Part shown: piece by piece, positions 52,845-62,725 of the stretch
How positions within the stretch are numbered: the first letter of the stretch is position 1
How the letters are laid out: each line of letters starts with the position of its first letter
DNA from: Marinicella marina
GTDB lineage: Bacteria; Pseudomonadota; Gammaproteobacteria; Xanthomonadales; Marinicellaceae
Reading direction: 5' to 3'
Assembly (NCBI RefSeq): GCF_030065545.1
Contig: NZ_JASJNC010000003.1
Coordinates: 186,001 to 250,000 of the forward strand
Length of the DNA stretch: 64,000 bases
Translations under genes and position numbers: made by a program
The notes under the pieces: generated by a model
Told to the model about the DNA's origin: nothing
The model's input: the letters and a program-made list of their open reading frames with translations, nothing else
Databases searched by the model: none

Positions 52845-53795
52845 ATGTCTAAAAACACAGCCAAACCTTTTTCCACAGAATCCAAAGATGCCGAAGTAAT
52901 CAAGCAAGTCATTGCGGCTGTTGGTATGAAAATATTAGATAAAAACGATGCCATAGAGACAGTGATAGCTGCTTTAATTGCTGGTGGACATGTACTGTTA
53001 GAAGATCTGCCTGGTTTGGGTAAAACCACACTTGCTACAGCTGTTGCACAAGTTTTCGGCATGGACTACAAGCGCATTCAACTGACTTCAGACATGATGC
53101 CCAGTGATGTGCTGGGTGTCAGTATTTATGATGCCAAATCTCAAACCTTCAGCTACCACAAAGGGCCAGTTTTCACGCAGTTTTTATTGGCTGACGAACT
53201 GAACCGTGCCACGCCAAAAACACAAAGCGCTTTGTTAGAAGCCATGGCCGAAAACCAAGTCAGCATGGATGGTAAAACCTACCGCTTGGATGATGTTTTT
53301 TTCGTGATGGCCACACAAAACCCAATTGACGAAGCTGGCACATACGCCCTGCCTCAATCCCAGCTAGACCGCTTTTTGGTTAGTCTTTCACTGGGTTACC
53401 CAAATTCTGACAGTGAGCGAAAGCTCTATGAAAGCAGTTACATCAACCAGATCAACCAGCCCATTGCTGCCATCAGCTCACCAGATCAGCTTAAATCTTG
53501 GCAACACCAAGCCAGTCAAGTGCATGCCAGTGCTGAAGTGCTAGACTACCTCCAAAGCCTGGTCAATAAAACCCGCACACACAGTGATATTCAGCATGGT
53601 CTTTCTCCTCGTGCTGGATTATCAATGTTCAAGTTAGCACAGAGTTTTGCTTTGATTGATGATCGCAACTTCATCACTCCAGCTGATATCCAACAAGCGT
53701 TTTTCCCTGTTTGTCGACACCGTCTGATTACCCACGAAGGCAGAACAGACATTGAGCTTATTGAAAACATCCTCAATGATACGCCAATTATTTAA
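52845..53795 (+). CDS. MoxR-family AAA+ ATPase
   Basis: The product has 316 residues with Walker A DLPGLGKTTLATAVA (about residues 58-72), Walker B FLLADELNRATPKTQSALLE, and the sensor/GTYALPQSQLDRF region, all standard for MoxR. MoxR proteins work as chaperones with the DUF58 and transglutaminase-domain proteins encoded beside them, as here. It overlaps the DUF58 gene by 20 nt. Confidence 0.9.
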   Translation: MSKNTAKPFSTESKDAEVIKQVIAAVGMKILDKNDAIETVIAALIAGGHVLLEDLPGLGKTTLATAVAQVFGMDYKRIQLTSDMMPSDVLGVSIYDAKSQTFSYHKGPVFTQFLLADELNRATPKTQSALLEAMAENQVSMDGKTYRLDDVFFVMATQNPIDEAGTYALPQSQLDRFLVSLSLGYPNSDSERKLYESSYINQINQPIAAISSPDQLKSWQHQASQVHASAEVLDYLQSLVNKTRTHSDIQHGLSPRAGLSMFKLAQSFALIDDRNFITPADIQQAFFPVCRHRLITHEGRTDIELIENILNDTPII

Positions 53796-54735
53796 ACAAA
53801 AACTCAACCAGTTTTTTAATCGACGTGGCATTGAACCCCTGCCCGTCGTATTTGATTGGCGACGTATTTATGTACTCCCAAGCAAAGCGGGGCTGTTCTT
53901 CGCAACGATTTGGTTTCTGATGATGTTGGCTGGCTTGAACTTCAACAACAACATGACATTGATGTTGGTGTTTTTGTTGTTTGGTCTGGCTCAGGTGGTT
54001 TTGCACCAAACTTTTTTTAACATACGCAACCTGCGCTTGGAACAAGTCAGCGCTGAACCTGTTTTTATGGGTGATGCCATTGTTTTACACATACAAATTG
54101 GGGCCGATAACGAAAAATGGCAAATACGCACTGAAAACAAGCTAAGTTCCGACATCGACAACATCACCCAAGAAGTCACCCAGCTGAAGTCGATGATTGA
54201 AAGTCAGCACCGTGGATGGCATTCACCGGGTAGGATTAAGTTTTTATCTCGCTATCCTATGGGCTTGTTTACATGCTGGGTGTATTGCACCCCCAAGGCC
54301 CAAGTTTTGGTCTATCCAAAACCAGAATCGCCATGCCCACCCTTTCCACAACACGGCGGACAAGACGGAGAAAAAAGCACACCGGTAAAAGGTGAAGAGT
54401 TGAGCAGTATCAGGGCCTATCAACAAGGTGACCCCATCCGAGATATTGCTTGGAAAAAAACTGCCCAAAGTAACCAAACCTGGGTCAAAGATTTTCACCA
54501 AACCCAAGGCCAACATTTGCTGTTTGATTTTGCCCAAATGGCCATGAGCAATACCGAGGCCAAGCTATCGAGATTAACCGCTTGGATTCTGGAGGCCGAG
54601 AACCAAGGAGCTGATTACCAACTGTTGATGCCAGGTTTTGATTCTGGCATGTCATCAGGCGATGTACACAAACACCAATGCCTCAAATCTTTGGCACTGT
54701 ATGATTTCATACCAAAATCAGGAGGTGTGTCATAG
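53776..54735 (+). CDS. DUF58 (vWA-like) membrane protein
   Basis: The product has 319 residues from the ATG at 53776, 20 nt inside the moxR end. Two membrane helices near 36-75 (LFFATIWFLMMLAGLNF and MTLMLVFLLFGLAQVV) are followed by a cytoplasmic or periplasmic domain with the DUF58 signature ELSSIRAYQQGDPIRDIAWK. Usual partner of MoxR. Its last codons contain the AGGAGGTG Shine-Dalgarno used by the next gene. Confidence 0.88.
   Translation: MIRQLFKQKLNQFFNRRGIEPLPVVFDWRRIYVLPSKAGLFFATIWFLMMLAGLNFNNNMTLMLVFLLFGLAQVVLHQTFFNIRNLRLEQVSAEPVFMGDAIVLHIQIGADNEKWQIRTENKLSSDIDNITQEVTQLKSMIESQHRGWHSPGRIKFLSRYPMGLFTCWVYCTPKAQVLVYPKPESPCPPFPQHGGQDGEKSTPVKGEELSSIRAYQQGDPIRDIAWKKTAQSNQTWVKDFHQTQGQHLLFDFAQMAMSNTEAKLSRLTAWILEAENQGADYQLLMPGFDSGMSSGDVHKHQCLKSLALYDFIPKSGGVS
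54720..54735 (+). promoter_or_regulatory. Perfect Shine-Dalgarno that sets an AUA start for the tgpA-like gene
   Basis: AGGAGGTG at 54720-54727 is followed, 6 nt after AGGAGG, by ATA at 54732 in frame with the next gene. The ATA overlaps the DUF58 TAG stop as ATAG, in the place where ATGA couples would normally stand. Confidence 0.6.
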
Positions 54736-56708
54736 CCAGAATCAAGTCCCAACTCAGTACCAAACAATTGTTTTGGATCACATTCGCGGTGTTGGTCGCG
54801 GTTTTACCCCAACTGTACCGTTTGCCTTTGTGGTTTCTGCCCATGACCCTTGTTGTGGTTGGCTACCGCTTTTATGCCCAAGCCAATCAAATCAAGCGCG
54901 CTTATAACTTGGTACTGATGATGATAGCAGTGCTGGTGTTGCTGTTGGTGGTGTACAGCCAAGGCTTTGGCTTATCACGAGAAATCAGCGTCACCATACT
55001 CATCACCATGACTGTGCTGAAGTTGTTGGAAACCTACGCCATGCGAGATGCACTACTGATCGTGATGTTGTGCTATTTTGTCACCATGACACGGTTCTTG
55101 TATTCACAAGACATGTTGTTGATATTTTATCTATTTACATCAGCTTACATCACCACACATGCTTTGTCTTTATTGAACTATGAAAGGAATAACCAATGGT
55201 TCGATAGAAAACAATTGCGCTCGACTTTTTCTACCCTGGCTTTGGCCATTCCATTTGCCGTGTTATTCTTTTTGGTTTTTCCGCGACTGGGTTCGCCTAT
55301 TTGGGGCTCACCTGATATTTTTGGTGAAGGCAAAACTGGCATCAGTGACACCATGAGCCCTGGTTCCATCATTGAGTTATTTATGGATGATTCTCCCGCT
55401 ATGCGGATCACATTTGATGAAGGAATCATTCCTGAGAACAACCAACTGTATTGGCGAGGGCCGGTGTTGTGGAACTTTGATGGTCGCACATGGAGCAGGA
55501 AGAAACACCGCTCGGTGCGAAAAACCATAAAACCTTATTCAAATGATGAAGCCATAGCTTATCAAGTTGAAATGGAGAATACCGGCCAGAATTATATGTT
55601 CGGCTTGGACTACGTCATTGCTGCACCAGAAAAAGCCTTTTTGTTGCCTGACTCCGTGCTGTATTCACCCTCAAAAATCAATCAACTCAGACATTACGAT
55701 ATGAAGTCATTGTTGTTGGACCGATTCCACCAGCCCATATCTGATGAAGACCTTGAATTGTTACTCGACTACCCAAAAAATCAGAACCTACAAACACTGC
55801 AGTTAATGCAAACCTGGCAACAAGAGGCCCCAAACCAAATCAGCATTGTCAACAGGGCATTGAGATGGTTTAACCAAGAACAGTTTTTCTATTCATTCTC
55901 CCCGCCCCCTTTGGGTGATGAAGTGATTGATGAATTCTTGTTTGGTACCCGGCGCGGATTTTGCGAACATTATGCTTCTTCATTTGTTATTATGATGCGC
56001 ATGGCTGGTGTTCCAGCTCGGGTGGTGACAGGTTATCAAGGCGGTGTCGATAATGGCGAATACCTGCTGGTCAAACAATCAGATGCCCATGCTTGGGCTG
56101 AAGTTTACATCCAACAAGAACAAAGTGTAGGCTATTGGCTTCGTGTTGACCCCACCTCAATGGTTGCCCCTGAGCGGGTAGATCGAGGTGCCCGAGAAAT
56201 CATGGACGATAAACGCACTGCCTTTGATTTTGAATGGCTGAAGGGCGCCAGAGATTCCCTTGATAAGTACCGTTATCAGTGGAACCGTTGGGTCAGGGAT
56301 TTCAATGTCAGCAAACAAGAAGCCTTATTCAGAGCCATTGGCATTGAACACCGAGATGGTAAATCTTTGGCTCTGATCTTAATAGGCGTACTGTTCGTCA
56401 CCGCATTGTTAAGCCTGATACCGCTTTGGTGGATGAAAAGAACCCGCTACCACAACCTACAAAAGCTTTACCTCAAGTTCGTTCGCCTGGGCAAAAACCA
56501 ACCAGAACTTTATAGGCAACACACATTGGGTATTGAAGCCTACGCCGATGCATTTATGGCACAATACCCATATACCAAACAACAAGTAAAACATTTCGTT
56601 GATGTGTATTTAAAAACCAGATACAGCAACAACAAAATCGATAATCAAAAGGGCTTGACGCACTTAAACCAAGTGTTACAAAACATCAAAAGCAAAATTT
56701 CAAAATAA
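54732..56708 (+). CDS. TgpA-like transglutaminase membrane protein (DUF3488/transglutaminase/DUF4129)
   Basis: The product has 658 residues if translation starts at ATA 54732. The shorter TTG at 54768 has no ribosome site and would cut into the first membrane helix region (KQLFWITFAVLVAVLPQLYR). Five or six N-terminal helices are followed by a periplasmic transglutaminase-like domain with catalytic Cys in RRGFCEHYASSFVIMMRMAG, His in DAHAWAEVYI and Asp in RVDPTSM. One more helix near 555 leads to a cytoplasmic tail. Pseudomonas TgpA is essential for growth. The MoxR-DUF58-TgpA order is the conserved operon. Confidence 0.88.
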   Translation: MARIKSQLSTKQLFWITFAVLVAVLPQLYRLPLWFLPMTLVVVGYRFYAQANQIKRAYNLVLMMIAVLVLLLVVYSQGFGLSREISVTILITMTVLKLLETYAMRDALLIVMLCYFVTMTRFLYSQDMLLIFYLFTSAYITTHALSLLNYERNNQWFDRKQLRSTFSTLALAIPFAVLFFLVFPRLGSPIWGSPDIFGEGKTGISDTMSPGSIIELFMDDSPAMRITFDEGIIPENNQLYWRGPVLWNFDGRTWSRKKHRSVRKTIKPYSNDEAIAYQVEMENTGQNYMFGLDYVIAAPEKAFLLPDSVLYSPSKINQLRHYDMKSLLLDRFHQPISDEDLELLLDYPKNQNLQTLQLMQTWQQEAPNQISIVNRALRWFNQEQFFYSFSPPPLGDEVIDEFLFGTRRGFCEHYASSFVIMMRMAGVPARVVTGYQGGVDNGEYLLVKQSDAHAWAEVYIQQEQSVGYWLRVDPTSMVAPERVDRGAREIMDDKRTAFDFEWLKGARDSLDKYRYQWNRWVRDFNVSKQEALFRAIGIEHRDGKSLALILIGVLFVTALLSLIPLWWMKRTRYHNLQKLYLKFVRLGKNQPELYRQHTLGIEAYADAFMAQYPYTKQQVKHFVDVYLKTRYSNNKIDNQKGLTHLNQVLQNIKSKISK

Positions 56709-56738
56709 TTAATTATTTGAAAACAACTGACAAATAAC

Positions 56739-57767
56739 ATGCATGCTCATAACACCAAAATGTTGCTCATTTTTTTGATACTTATGCTGTTGGCTTCTTG
56801 CACCCCTCAAAAACCATCGGTGCATCAAATATATGTCTTTGGCACCATGGTAGAGATTAATATTTGGCACGACAAGCCTGCAGAGGTGCAACATACTATT
56901 GATGAAATAAACAATGAATTCAAATACATACATCAACAATGGCACGCCTGGAAACCAGGTCGATTACAACAAATCAACCAACTGCTCAGGTCAGGCAACA
57001 CAGTCAAACTTGAACCTGATGAAATTATTTTCATCAGGCGAACCATCAACTTAGCACAACAATCCAACCACCGCTTCAATCCAGCAATCGGTGAACTGAT
57101 TAACCTGTGGGGTTTTCACAGCGATGAATACCCAATCACCACACCACCGCCAAGCAAGCCTGCAATCAACACATTGATTGACCAACAAATCACTGTCAAC
57201 GATTTGGTCCTGAATAGAGCAACATTGAGCAGTAAAAATCTCAACATCTGGCTGGATTTTGGGGGTATTGCCAAGGGCTATGCTGTGGATCAAGCCATTG
57301 AGATTCTACAAAATAACAACATCCAAAACGCCATTGTTAATGCCGGTGGTGACATTCGCAGCTTGGGCCACAAACCCAAACAAGCATGGCGAGTGGCCAT
57401 TCAGTCACCCAAAGACTGGAGCATGTTGGCGGAGGTACAGATGCAAGAAGGCGAGGCCATTTTCACTTCAGGCAATTACCAACGCTATAAAGAATTTGAT
57501 GGCCAACGCTATGCCCACATCATCGACCCTGGCACCGGTATGCCAGTTAAGAACATCGTTGCTGCTACGGTTTTGGCCAATAACGGTCTCTTAGCTGATG
57601 CCGCTGCCACCGCTTTGGTGGTTGCTGGTGACGATTGGCGACAGATGGCGAAACAAATGAACATTAAATACGCCTTAATCATCGATGAGAATCACCGTTG
57701 TAGGGCCACAAAAGCCATGTCAGAGCGCTTAGAAAACTTAACAATCAACTGCCAAGCTATTGACTAA
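56739..57767 (+). CDS. apbE: FAD:protein FMN transferase (ApbE lipoprotein)
   Basis: The product has 342 residues; a lipobox LASC (about residues 18-21) marks a lipoprotein. Motifs are VFGTMVEINIW, DFGGIAKGYAVDQAIEIL, NAGGDIRSLG and HIIDPGTG, which bind FAD and Mg2+. ApbE transfers FMN covalently to Thr in Na+-NQR and Rnf subunits at the periplasmic side. Start is ATG 56739; ATG 56760 is possible and also leaves the lipobox. It overlaps the convergent gene by 4 nt. Confidence 0.92.
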   Translation: MHAHNTKMLLIFLILMLLASCTPQKPSVHQIYVFGTMVEINIWHDKPAEVQHTIDEINNEFKYIHQQWHAWKPGRLQQINQLLRSGNTVKLEPDEIIFIRRTINLAQQSNHRFNPAIGELINLWGFHSDEYPITTPPPSKPAINTLIDQQITVNDLVLNRATLSSKNLNIWLDFGGIAKGYAVDQAIEILQNNNIQNAIVNAGGDIRSLGHKPKQAWRVAIQSPKDWSMLAEVQMQEGEAIFTSGNYQRYKEFDGQRYAHIIDPGTGMPVKNIVAATVLANNGLLADAAATALVVAGDDWRQMAKQMNIKYALIIDENHRCRATKAMSERLENLTINCQAID

Positions 57768-58405
57768 ATAAAGCAATAGATGGCGATGAAGTGACTGCAG
57801 CTACCCAGCAGCACAAACAGGTGAAAAATGGCATGGTTATAGGGGATTTTTTTAATCGCGTACAAAATGGCACCAACAGTGTAGGCCGCACCGCCCAAAA
57901 TTAACCACTGCAATCCCTCAGCTGACAACTTCGCTGCCAAAGGTTTAATAGCAAACACTATGGCCCAGCCCATAAACAAATAAAGTAAGGTAGATAGCAG
58001 CTCAAAATGTCCGGTATAAAACAGCTTAATTGTGATGCCAATAACGGCCATTGACCAAGCCGCAATCAAAATGCCATAACCCAAAGGTCCAGGAATGGTA
58101 AGCAGCATAAAAGGGGTGTAAGTGCCAGCAATAAGCACATAGATGGCAGCATGATCCAACACCCGCATGCGTGCCCTTACTGCAGGCAGTTTGGCCAAGT
58201 GATAAAAAGTTGAAGCTGCAAATAACAGCACCATACTGATGCCATATACAGCATAAGCGACAATTGTCTGCCATTGACTTGACTGGATTCCTTTCAGCGT
58301 CAGGATAATCAGTCCCAGCACGCTCAGTCCAAGGCCCAAGGCATGCGATAATATGTTTATGCGTTCTTCATTGGCAGGGTAAAACTTAACCGGTTTGGTT
58401 GACAT
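57764..58405 (-). CDS. Hemolysin III / PAQR family membrane protein (TrhA-like)
   Basis: The product has 213 residues and seven membrane helices. Family residues are seen in NILSHALGLGLSVLGL, FAASTFYHLAKLP and HLFVLLGSCSHF (metal-binding His positions). Often annotated hemolysin III; real bacterial role is probably membrane homeostasis. It begins 12 nt after purD, so the two may be co-transcribed. Confidence 0.85.
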   Translation of the reverse strand: MSTKPVKFYPANEERINILSHALGLGLSVLGLIILTLKGIQSSQWQTIVAYAVYGISMVLLFAASTFYHLAKLPAVRARMRVLDHAAIYVLIAGTYTPFMLLTIPGPLGYGILIAAWSMAVIGITIKLFYTGHFELLSTLLYLFMGWAIVFAIKPLAAKLSAEGLQWLILGGAAYTVGAILYAIKKIPYNHAIFHLFVLLGSCSHFIAIYCFI

Positions 58406-58417
58406 TCAATGGCAACC

Positions 58418-59689
58418 TTAAAGCGCCTTAAAGCCAATGTCGGTGCGGTAGTATTCACTGCCCCAATTGATTTGCTTAACTCTTTCATAGGCCTTGCTTT
58501 GAGCCTGTTTTAAATCATCAGCCAAAGCACAAACACATAACACCCGACCACCGCTGGTGACCACTTGCTCATTTTTAATCGCTGTGCCGGCATGAAACAC
58601 TTTGGTATCGCCAACAACAGCATCTAAACCGTCGACTCTATTGCCCTTGGCATAACTGAATGGATAACCATCTTCAGCCATCACCACACCCAGCGCAAAG
58701 CGTTGATCCCATTCACAGCGCATGCCGGCTAACTGTCCTTTGATGGCAGCCAAACACAATTCATCCAAGTTGCTTTGTAAGCGCAACATGATGGGTTGTG
58801 TTTCTGGGTCACCAAAACGCACGTTAAACTCCAACACCTTGGCTTGACCGTTGGCATCAATCATCAATCCGGCATAGAGGAAACCCGTGAATGGCGCACC
58901 ATCTTTGGCCATGCCATCAAGCGTGGCTTGGATAACTTTTTCAGCCACTTGTTGATCAATGGCAGGCGTCACCACCGGTGCCGGTGAATAGGCGCCCATA
59001 CCGCCGGTATTGGGGCCCACATCGCCATTGTCTCTGGCTTTGTGGTCTTGCGAGGTGGCCATGGAAATAAAGTTTTTGCCATCGGCTATCACAATGTATG
59101 AAGCCTCCTCACCCACCAAAAATTCTTCGATGATGATGCGACTGCCTGCATCACCAAATTTATTACCCGCCAACATGTCATCAACGGTGGCTTGGGCTTC
59201 GGCTAAATCGGTTGCAATCACCACACCTTTACCGGCGGCCAGGCCATCTGCTTTGATCACAACAGGAAAGGATTGGGTATTGAGGTAGTCATAAGCCGCA
59301 GCCACATCAGTGAACTCACCGTAGGTGGCGGTTGGAATACTGTGGCGTTGCAAAAACTCTTTGGCAAACGCTTTTGAACCCTCAAGTTGTGCGGCTTTTG
59401 CGCTGGGTCCAAAACAATTAATACCAGCCTGCGACAAGGCATCAACCATGCCATCAACCAGTGGTTGTTCTGGTCCAACGACCACCAAGCTGACTTGGTG
59501 CTGCTGACAAAACGCCACCACTTGTGCAAAATCTGTCGGATCCAAGCTAACATTTTCAATGTCAGCTTCCAATTCGGTGCCTGCATTACCAGGAGCCACA
59601 TAGGTTTTTTCAACCGTTGTAGACTGTGACAAACGCCATGCCAAAGCATGTTCTCTGCCACCTGAGCCAATGACCAATACCTTATTCAT
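58418..59689 (-). CDS. purD: Phosphoribosylamine-glycine ligase
   Basis: This 423-residue ATP-grasp enzyme makes GAR in purine biosynthesis. The N-domain starts MNKVLVIGSGGREHALAW. The ATP-grasp region has FPVVIKADGLAAGKGVVIAT, and NVRFGDPETQPIMLRL is the metal-binding motif. AGAGG lies 6 nt before the ATG. It follows purH by 26 nt on the same strand. Confidence 0.97.
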   Translation of the reverse strand: MNKVLVIGSGGREHALAWRLSQSTTVEKTYVAPGNAGTELEADIENVSLDPTDFAQVVAFCQQHQVSLVVVGPEQPLVDGMVDALSQAGINCFGPSAKAAQLEGSKAFAKEFLQRHSIPTATYGEFTDVAAAYDYLNTQSFPVVIKADGLAAGKGVVIATDLAEAQATVDDMLAGNKFGDAGSRIIIEEFLVGEEASYIVIADGKNFISMATSQDHKARDNGDVGPNTGGMGAYSPAPVVTPAIDQQVAEKVIQATLDGMAKDGAPFTGFLYAGLMIDANGQAKVLEFNVRFGDPETQPIMLRLQSNLDELCLAAIKGQLAGMRCEWDQRFALGVVMAEDGYPFSYAKGNRVDGLDAVVGDTKVFHAGTAIKNEQVVTSGGRVLCVCALADDLKQAQSKAYERVKQINWGSEYYRTDIGFKAL

Positions 59690-59715
59690 AAATAACCTCT
59701 AGTCGATCTAAGTGA

Positions 59716-61293
59716 TCAGTGATTGAAATGTCTCATACCGGTGAAAATCATCGCCATATCGTGTTCATTGGCGGCTTGAATGACCTCTTCATCGCGGATT
59801 GAACCGCCCGGCTGAATTACTGCCGTGATGCCCGCTTGTGCTGCAGCATCAATGCCGTCACGGAAGGGGAAAAAAGCATCTGATGCCATCACCGATCCGG
59901 TCACTTTCAAACCCGCATCGTCTGCTTTGATTGATGCGATCCTGGCCGAAACCACACGACTCATTTGACCCGCACCGACACCAATGGTTTGGGCATCTTT
60001 GGCATAAACGATGGCATTTGATTTCACCCATTTACCGACTTTCCAAGCAAAACCCATGTCACTCAATTCTGCCGGTTTTGGTTTTCTTTTGGTAACCACT
60101 TGTGCATCATTCAAATCAATCATCGCCGTGTCGGCATCTTGCACCAACAAGCCACCGCTCACACGTTTATACATCATCCAAGGCTGGTTGGATTCAGGCA
60201 AGTCACCACAACAAATGACCCGCAAATTTTTCTTCGTTGCAAACACTTTCAAAGCCGCCTTCTCGTAGGCTGGCGCGATGATGACTTCAGCGAATTGTTT
60301 ATCCAAAATCGTTTCAGCCGTTTTAGCTGAAACTTCACCATTAAAAGCCAACACACCACCGAAAGCCGAAGTGGGGTCGGTGGCAAAAGCCTTCAAATAA
60401 GCCAAAGTTAAATTAGATTCCAAGGCCACCCCGCATGGATTGGCATGCTTCACAATGACACAGGCTGGTATGTCTTTGAATTCTTTCACACACGATAATG
60501 CCGCATCGGCATCAGCAATGTTATTATAAGAAAGCGCTTTACCTTGGATTTGCCAAGAGTGTCCAACGGTGCCTGCCGGCGGATTTTGTTCGGTGTAGAA
60601 GGCGGCTTTTTGGTGTGGGTTTTCACCGTATCGCAGTTCCGAGCGGTGCTCAAATTGATTGGTGAAGTATCTGGGGAAGTCGGTCTTTTCCTCAGTGTCA
60701 TTGATGGCACTTAAATAATTTGCAATCAAACCATCGTACCTGGCTGTGTGCGCAAAGGCTTTGGCCGCCAGAATATGACGATTGGCATGCGAAATACCAC
60801 CATAAGTGGTCAACTCATCCAACATCTCTTCATAATCATCAGGATTCACCATAACCGTAACGCGATCATGGTTTTTGGCCGCTGCACGAATCATCGCTGG
60901 ACCGCCAATGTCGATGTTTTCAATGGCCTGCTCCAATGTCGCATCAGCTTTTTTGATGGTCGATTCAAACGGGTATAAATTCACCACCAACAAATCAATG
61001 CCTTCAATGCCATGTTTTTGCATGACTTCATCGTCAATACCGTTTCTTCCCAACAAAGCACCATGAACCCGAGGGTGTAGGGTCTTGATTCTGCCATCCA
61101 TCATTTCAGGAAACTCGGTGTACTCTGAAATTTCAGTGACCACCAGCCCAGCATTTTCCAGCATTTTTGCAGTGCCGCCAGTGGATAAGATTTCTACCCC
61201 TAAACGGGATAAGCCTGAGGCCAACATTTCAATGTTGGTTTTATCAGAAACGCTGATCAATACGCGCCTGATGGGTACACGATTTTGTGCCAT
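59716..61293 (-). CDS. purH: Bifunctional AICAR formyltransferase / IMP cyclohydrolase
   Basis: The product has 525 residues (529 in E. coli) and catalyses the last two steps of IMP synthesis. The N-terminal MGS-like cyclohydrolase domain has [17 protein letters not shown] and [10 protein letters not shown]. The C-terminal AICARFT domain has [11 protein letters not shown] and [19 protein letters not shown]. It is co-directional with purD. It is normally the direct neighbour of fis on this strand; here an opposing gene intervenes. Confidence 0.97.
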   Translation of the reverse strand: MAQNRVPIRRVLISVSDKTNIEMLASGLSRLGVEILSTGGTAKMLENAGLVVTEISEYTEFPEMMDGRIKTLHPRVHGALLGRNGIDDEVMQKHGIEGIDLLVVNLYPFESTIKKADATLEQAIENIDIGGPAMIRAAAKNHDRVTVMVNPDDYEEMLDELTTYGGISHANRHILAAKAFAHTARYDGLIANYLSAINDTEEKTDFPRYFTNQFEHRSELRYGENPHQKAAFYTEQNPPAGTVGHSWQIQGKALSYNNIADADAALSCVKEFKDIPACVIVKHANPCGVALESNLTLAYLKAFATDPTSAFGGVLAFNGEVSAKTAETILDKQFAEVIIAPAYEKAALKVFATKKNLRVICCGDLPESNQPWMMYKRVSGGLLVQDADTAMIDLNDAQVVTKRKPKPAELSDMGFAWKVGKWVKSNAIVYAKDAQTIGVGAGQMSRVVSARIASIKADDAGLKVTGSVMASDAFFPFRDGIDAAAQAGITAVIQPGGSIRDEEVIQAANEHDMAMIFTGMRHFNH

Positions 61294-61540
61294 GATTGCT
61301 CATAAGTGCCAAGGAAGGCGACATTATATATGAATGTTCATGGGTCTTCATTCATTTTGCTGCTCAAAATGAAAGCGACGACTGCAATTTTGGCTTGATG
61401 TTGATGAGCTTAAGCTTCCAGCTCACGCCGCACAACTATGTCTCTAAAAGCGTCATTCATTTTGATGCACTATTGTCTTGAAAACCATTTCATCAAAATG
61501 TACTGTACACTCATTACTATTTGCTTCATTTTATAAATAT
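61294..61540. other. purH upstream region with inverted and direct repeats
   Basis: A perfect 9-bp inverted repeat (TTCATTTTG/CAAAATGAA, 61351-61373, spacer CTGCT) lies 58 bp upstream of the purH start. The 12-mer TCATTCATTTTG occurs at 61348-61359 and again at 61453-61464. No match to the E. coli PurR box was seen. Confidence 0.5.
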
Positions 61541-62551
61541 ATGATTAATAGATATATCCAGTTTTTACTTATTTTTAATTTTTGTGAATTTCCTTTCAAG
61601 TCAATTAAGGCCTCTGAAAATGTTTTACTTAATCGTGAAGTCGAAGTGATTCATGCACCAACATTAAAGTTTCCAACAATACCAATGTATAAAGCTACTG
61701 AGGGCTGGGCGAAAATTGGTTTTACAATTACTGAAGATGGCAACACCACAGACTTTCAAATTATTGATTCATACCCCCTTGATATATTTGCAGGAGCCGC
61801 AATTGAGACATTGAGGGATTTTAAATTTTCACCAAAGCTGAAGGATGGAAAGCCAATTGCACAAAGAGTAAATCAAGTCCTTGAATTCAAATTACCAGAA
61901 AGTGTTCCTGTTCTCGGAAAAAAACTATTAGGTCTTATGGTAGCTGTTGATGTTGCATCTAAGGCAACTGGTGTTCTTCAGAATGAGACACTTAAACTGC
62001 CAGATGATGTGACTATTTTAATTAAATCTATAAAGACAGAATCATCGATTAAAACACATAGAGAATCTCTAAGGGAGTTAGATATTACTATCTACCCTGA
62101 TGAAAACGGCAGACCTTTTGAAGGATCAGTGACAAACAACACAATTGGTGACGTGATGAGCGAAGTAAATGTCAATGAAGTAATTGAAAGTGTAATTTAT
62201 AGAGCTCAATATATCTATGATAATTTCAGTGGTTATTACAACCCCGTTTTCAAGTTACGTATAGCAAAAAACCAACCAGCAGAGGTTATCCCTACCTATG
62301 TAGCTAAATCTAAAGCAATACCATATTTATCAATTGATTTTGTGTTTACTTCAAAATTGAAAATTGAGTCACAAGGCATCGTTACCAATATCAGTAATCC
62401 CATGATAGATGGTGAACCCATAAATCCGGTGCTTGCGCGAGCAATGATTGATTCTTTTCATTTTTTTTCTGCCAGAAAAAGATTCAAATCAGTTAACGAT
62501 GACATAAATTTTACAGTTGTCTTCTCGTTGGTACAAAAATATGACATTTAA
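61541..62551 (+). CDS. Exported protein with TonB C-terminal-like domain, unknown role
   Basis: The product has 336 residues from the ATG at 61541 (a TTG at 61478 adds 21). A hydrophobic N-terminus (YIQFLLIFNFCEFPF) looks like a signal. Residues about 50-140 resemble the TonB/energy-transducer C-terminal fold: YKATEGWAKIGFTITEDGNT, then AAIETLRDFKFSPKLKDGKP and RVNQVLEFKLP. The remaining 190 residues have no recognised domain. It runs opposite to purH and fis and is noticeably AT-richer, which suggests insertion into an ancestral fis-purHD operon. Confidence 0.6.
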   Translation: MINRYIQFLLIFNFCEFPFKSIKASENVLLNREVEVIHAPTLKFPTIPMYKATEGWAKIGFTITEDGNTTDFQIIDSYPLDIFAGAAIETLRDFKFSPKLKDGKPIAQRVNQVLEFKLPESVPVLGKKLLGLMVAVDVASKATGVLQNETLKLPDDVTILIKSIKTESSIKTHRESLRELDITIYPDENGRPFEGSVTNNTIGDVMSEVNVNEVIESVIYRAQYIYDNFSGYYNPVFKLRIAKNQPAEVIPTYVAKSKAIPYLSIDFVFTSKLKIESQGIVTNISNPMIDGEPINPVLARAMIDSFHFFSARKRFKSVNDDINFTVVFSLVQKYDI

Positions 62552-62725
62552 GTAAAATACCACCAAAGAAAACCGATTCAGTGATGAGATTTTTTTAGCT
62601 CATCTTTTAGATAACAGTAGGGTCGTAGTTTTTGATTTTAAACCTTTCAGGCTTCATGTATCTCCCTTGCAATGAAGGCTTTTTTCTTATTAAACCTAAC
62701 AAGTACAAGCACCCCAAAAAATCAA

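Noticed and set aside
54768-54770. TTG at 54768 as start of the tgpA-like gene
   Set aside because: It has no ribosome site and truncates the first membrane helix region; the AGGAGGTG-ATA upstream fits better.
59010-61333. Plus-strand ORFs opposite purD and purH
   Set aside because: They are antisense shadows of highly conserved enzymes; no motifs or plausible starts.
61300-61540. PurR operator before purH
   Set aside because: No sequence near the E. coli PurR consensus was found; only an unrelated inverted repeat.
62582-62685. Terminators after the TonB-C-like gene (GATGAG/CTCATC and GGCTTCAT/ATGAAGGC hairpins)
   Set aside because: The first stem is only 6 bp with a T-rich loop and the second has a long loop and bulge; they may work but are too weak to list as sites.
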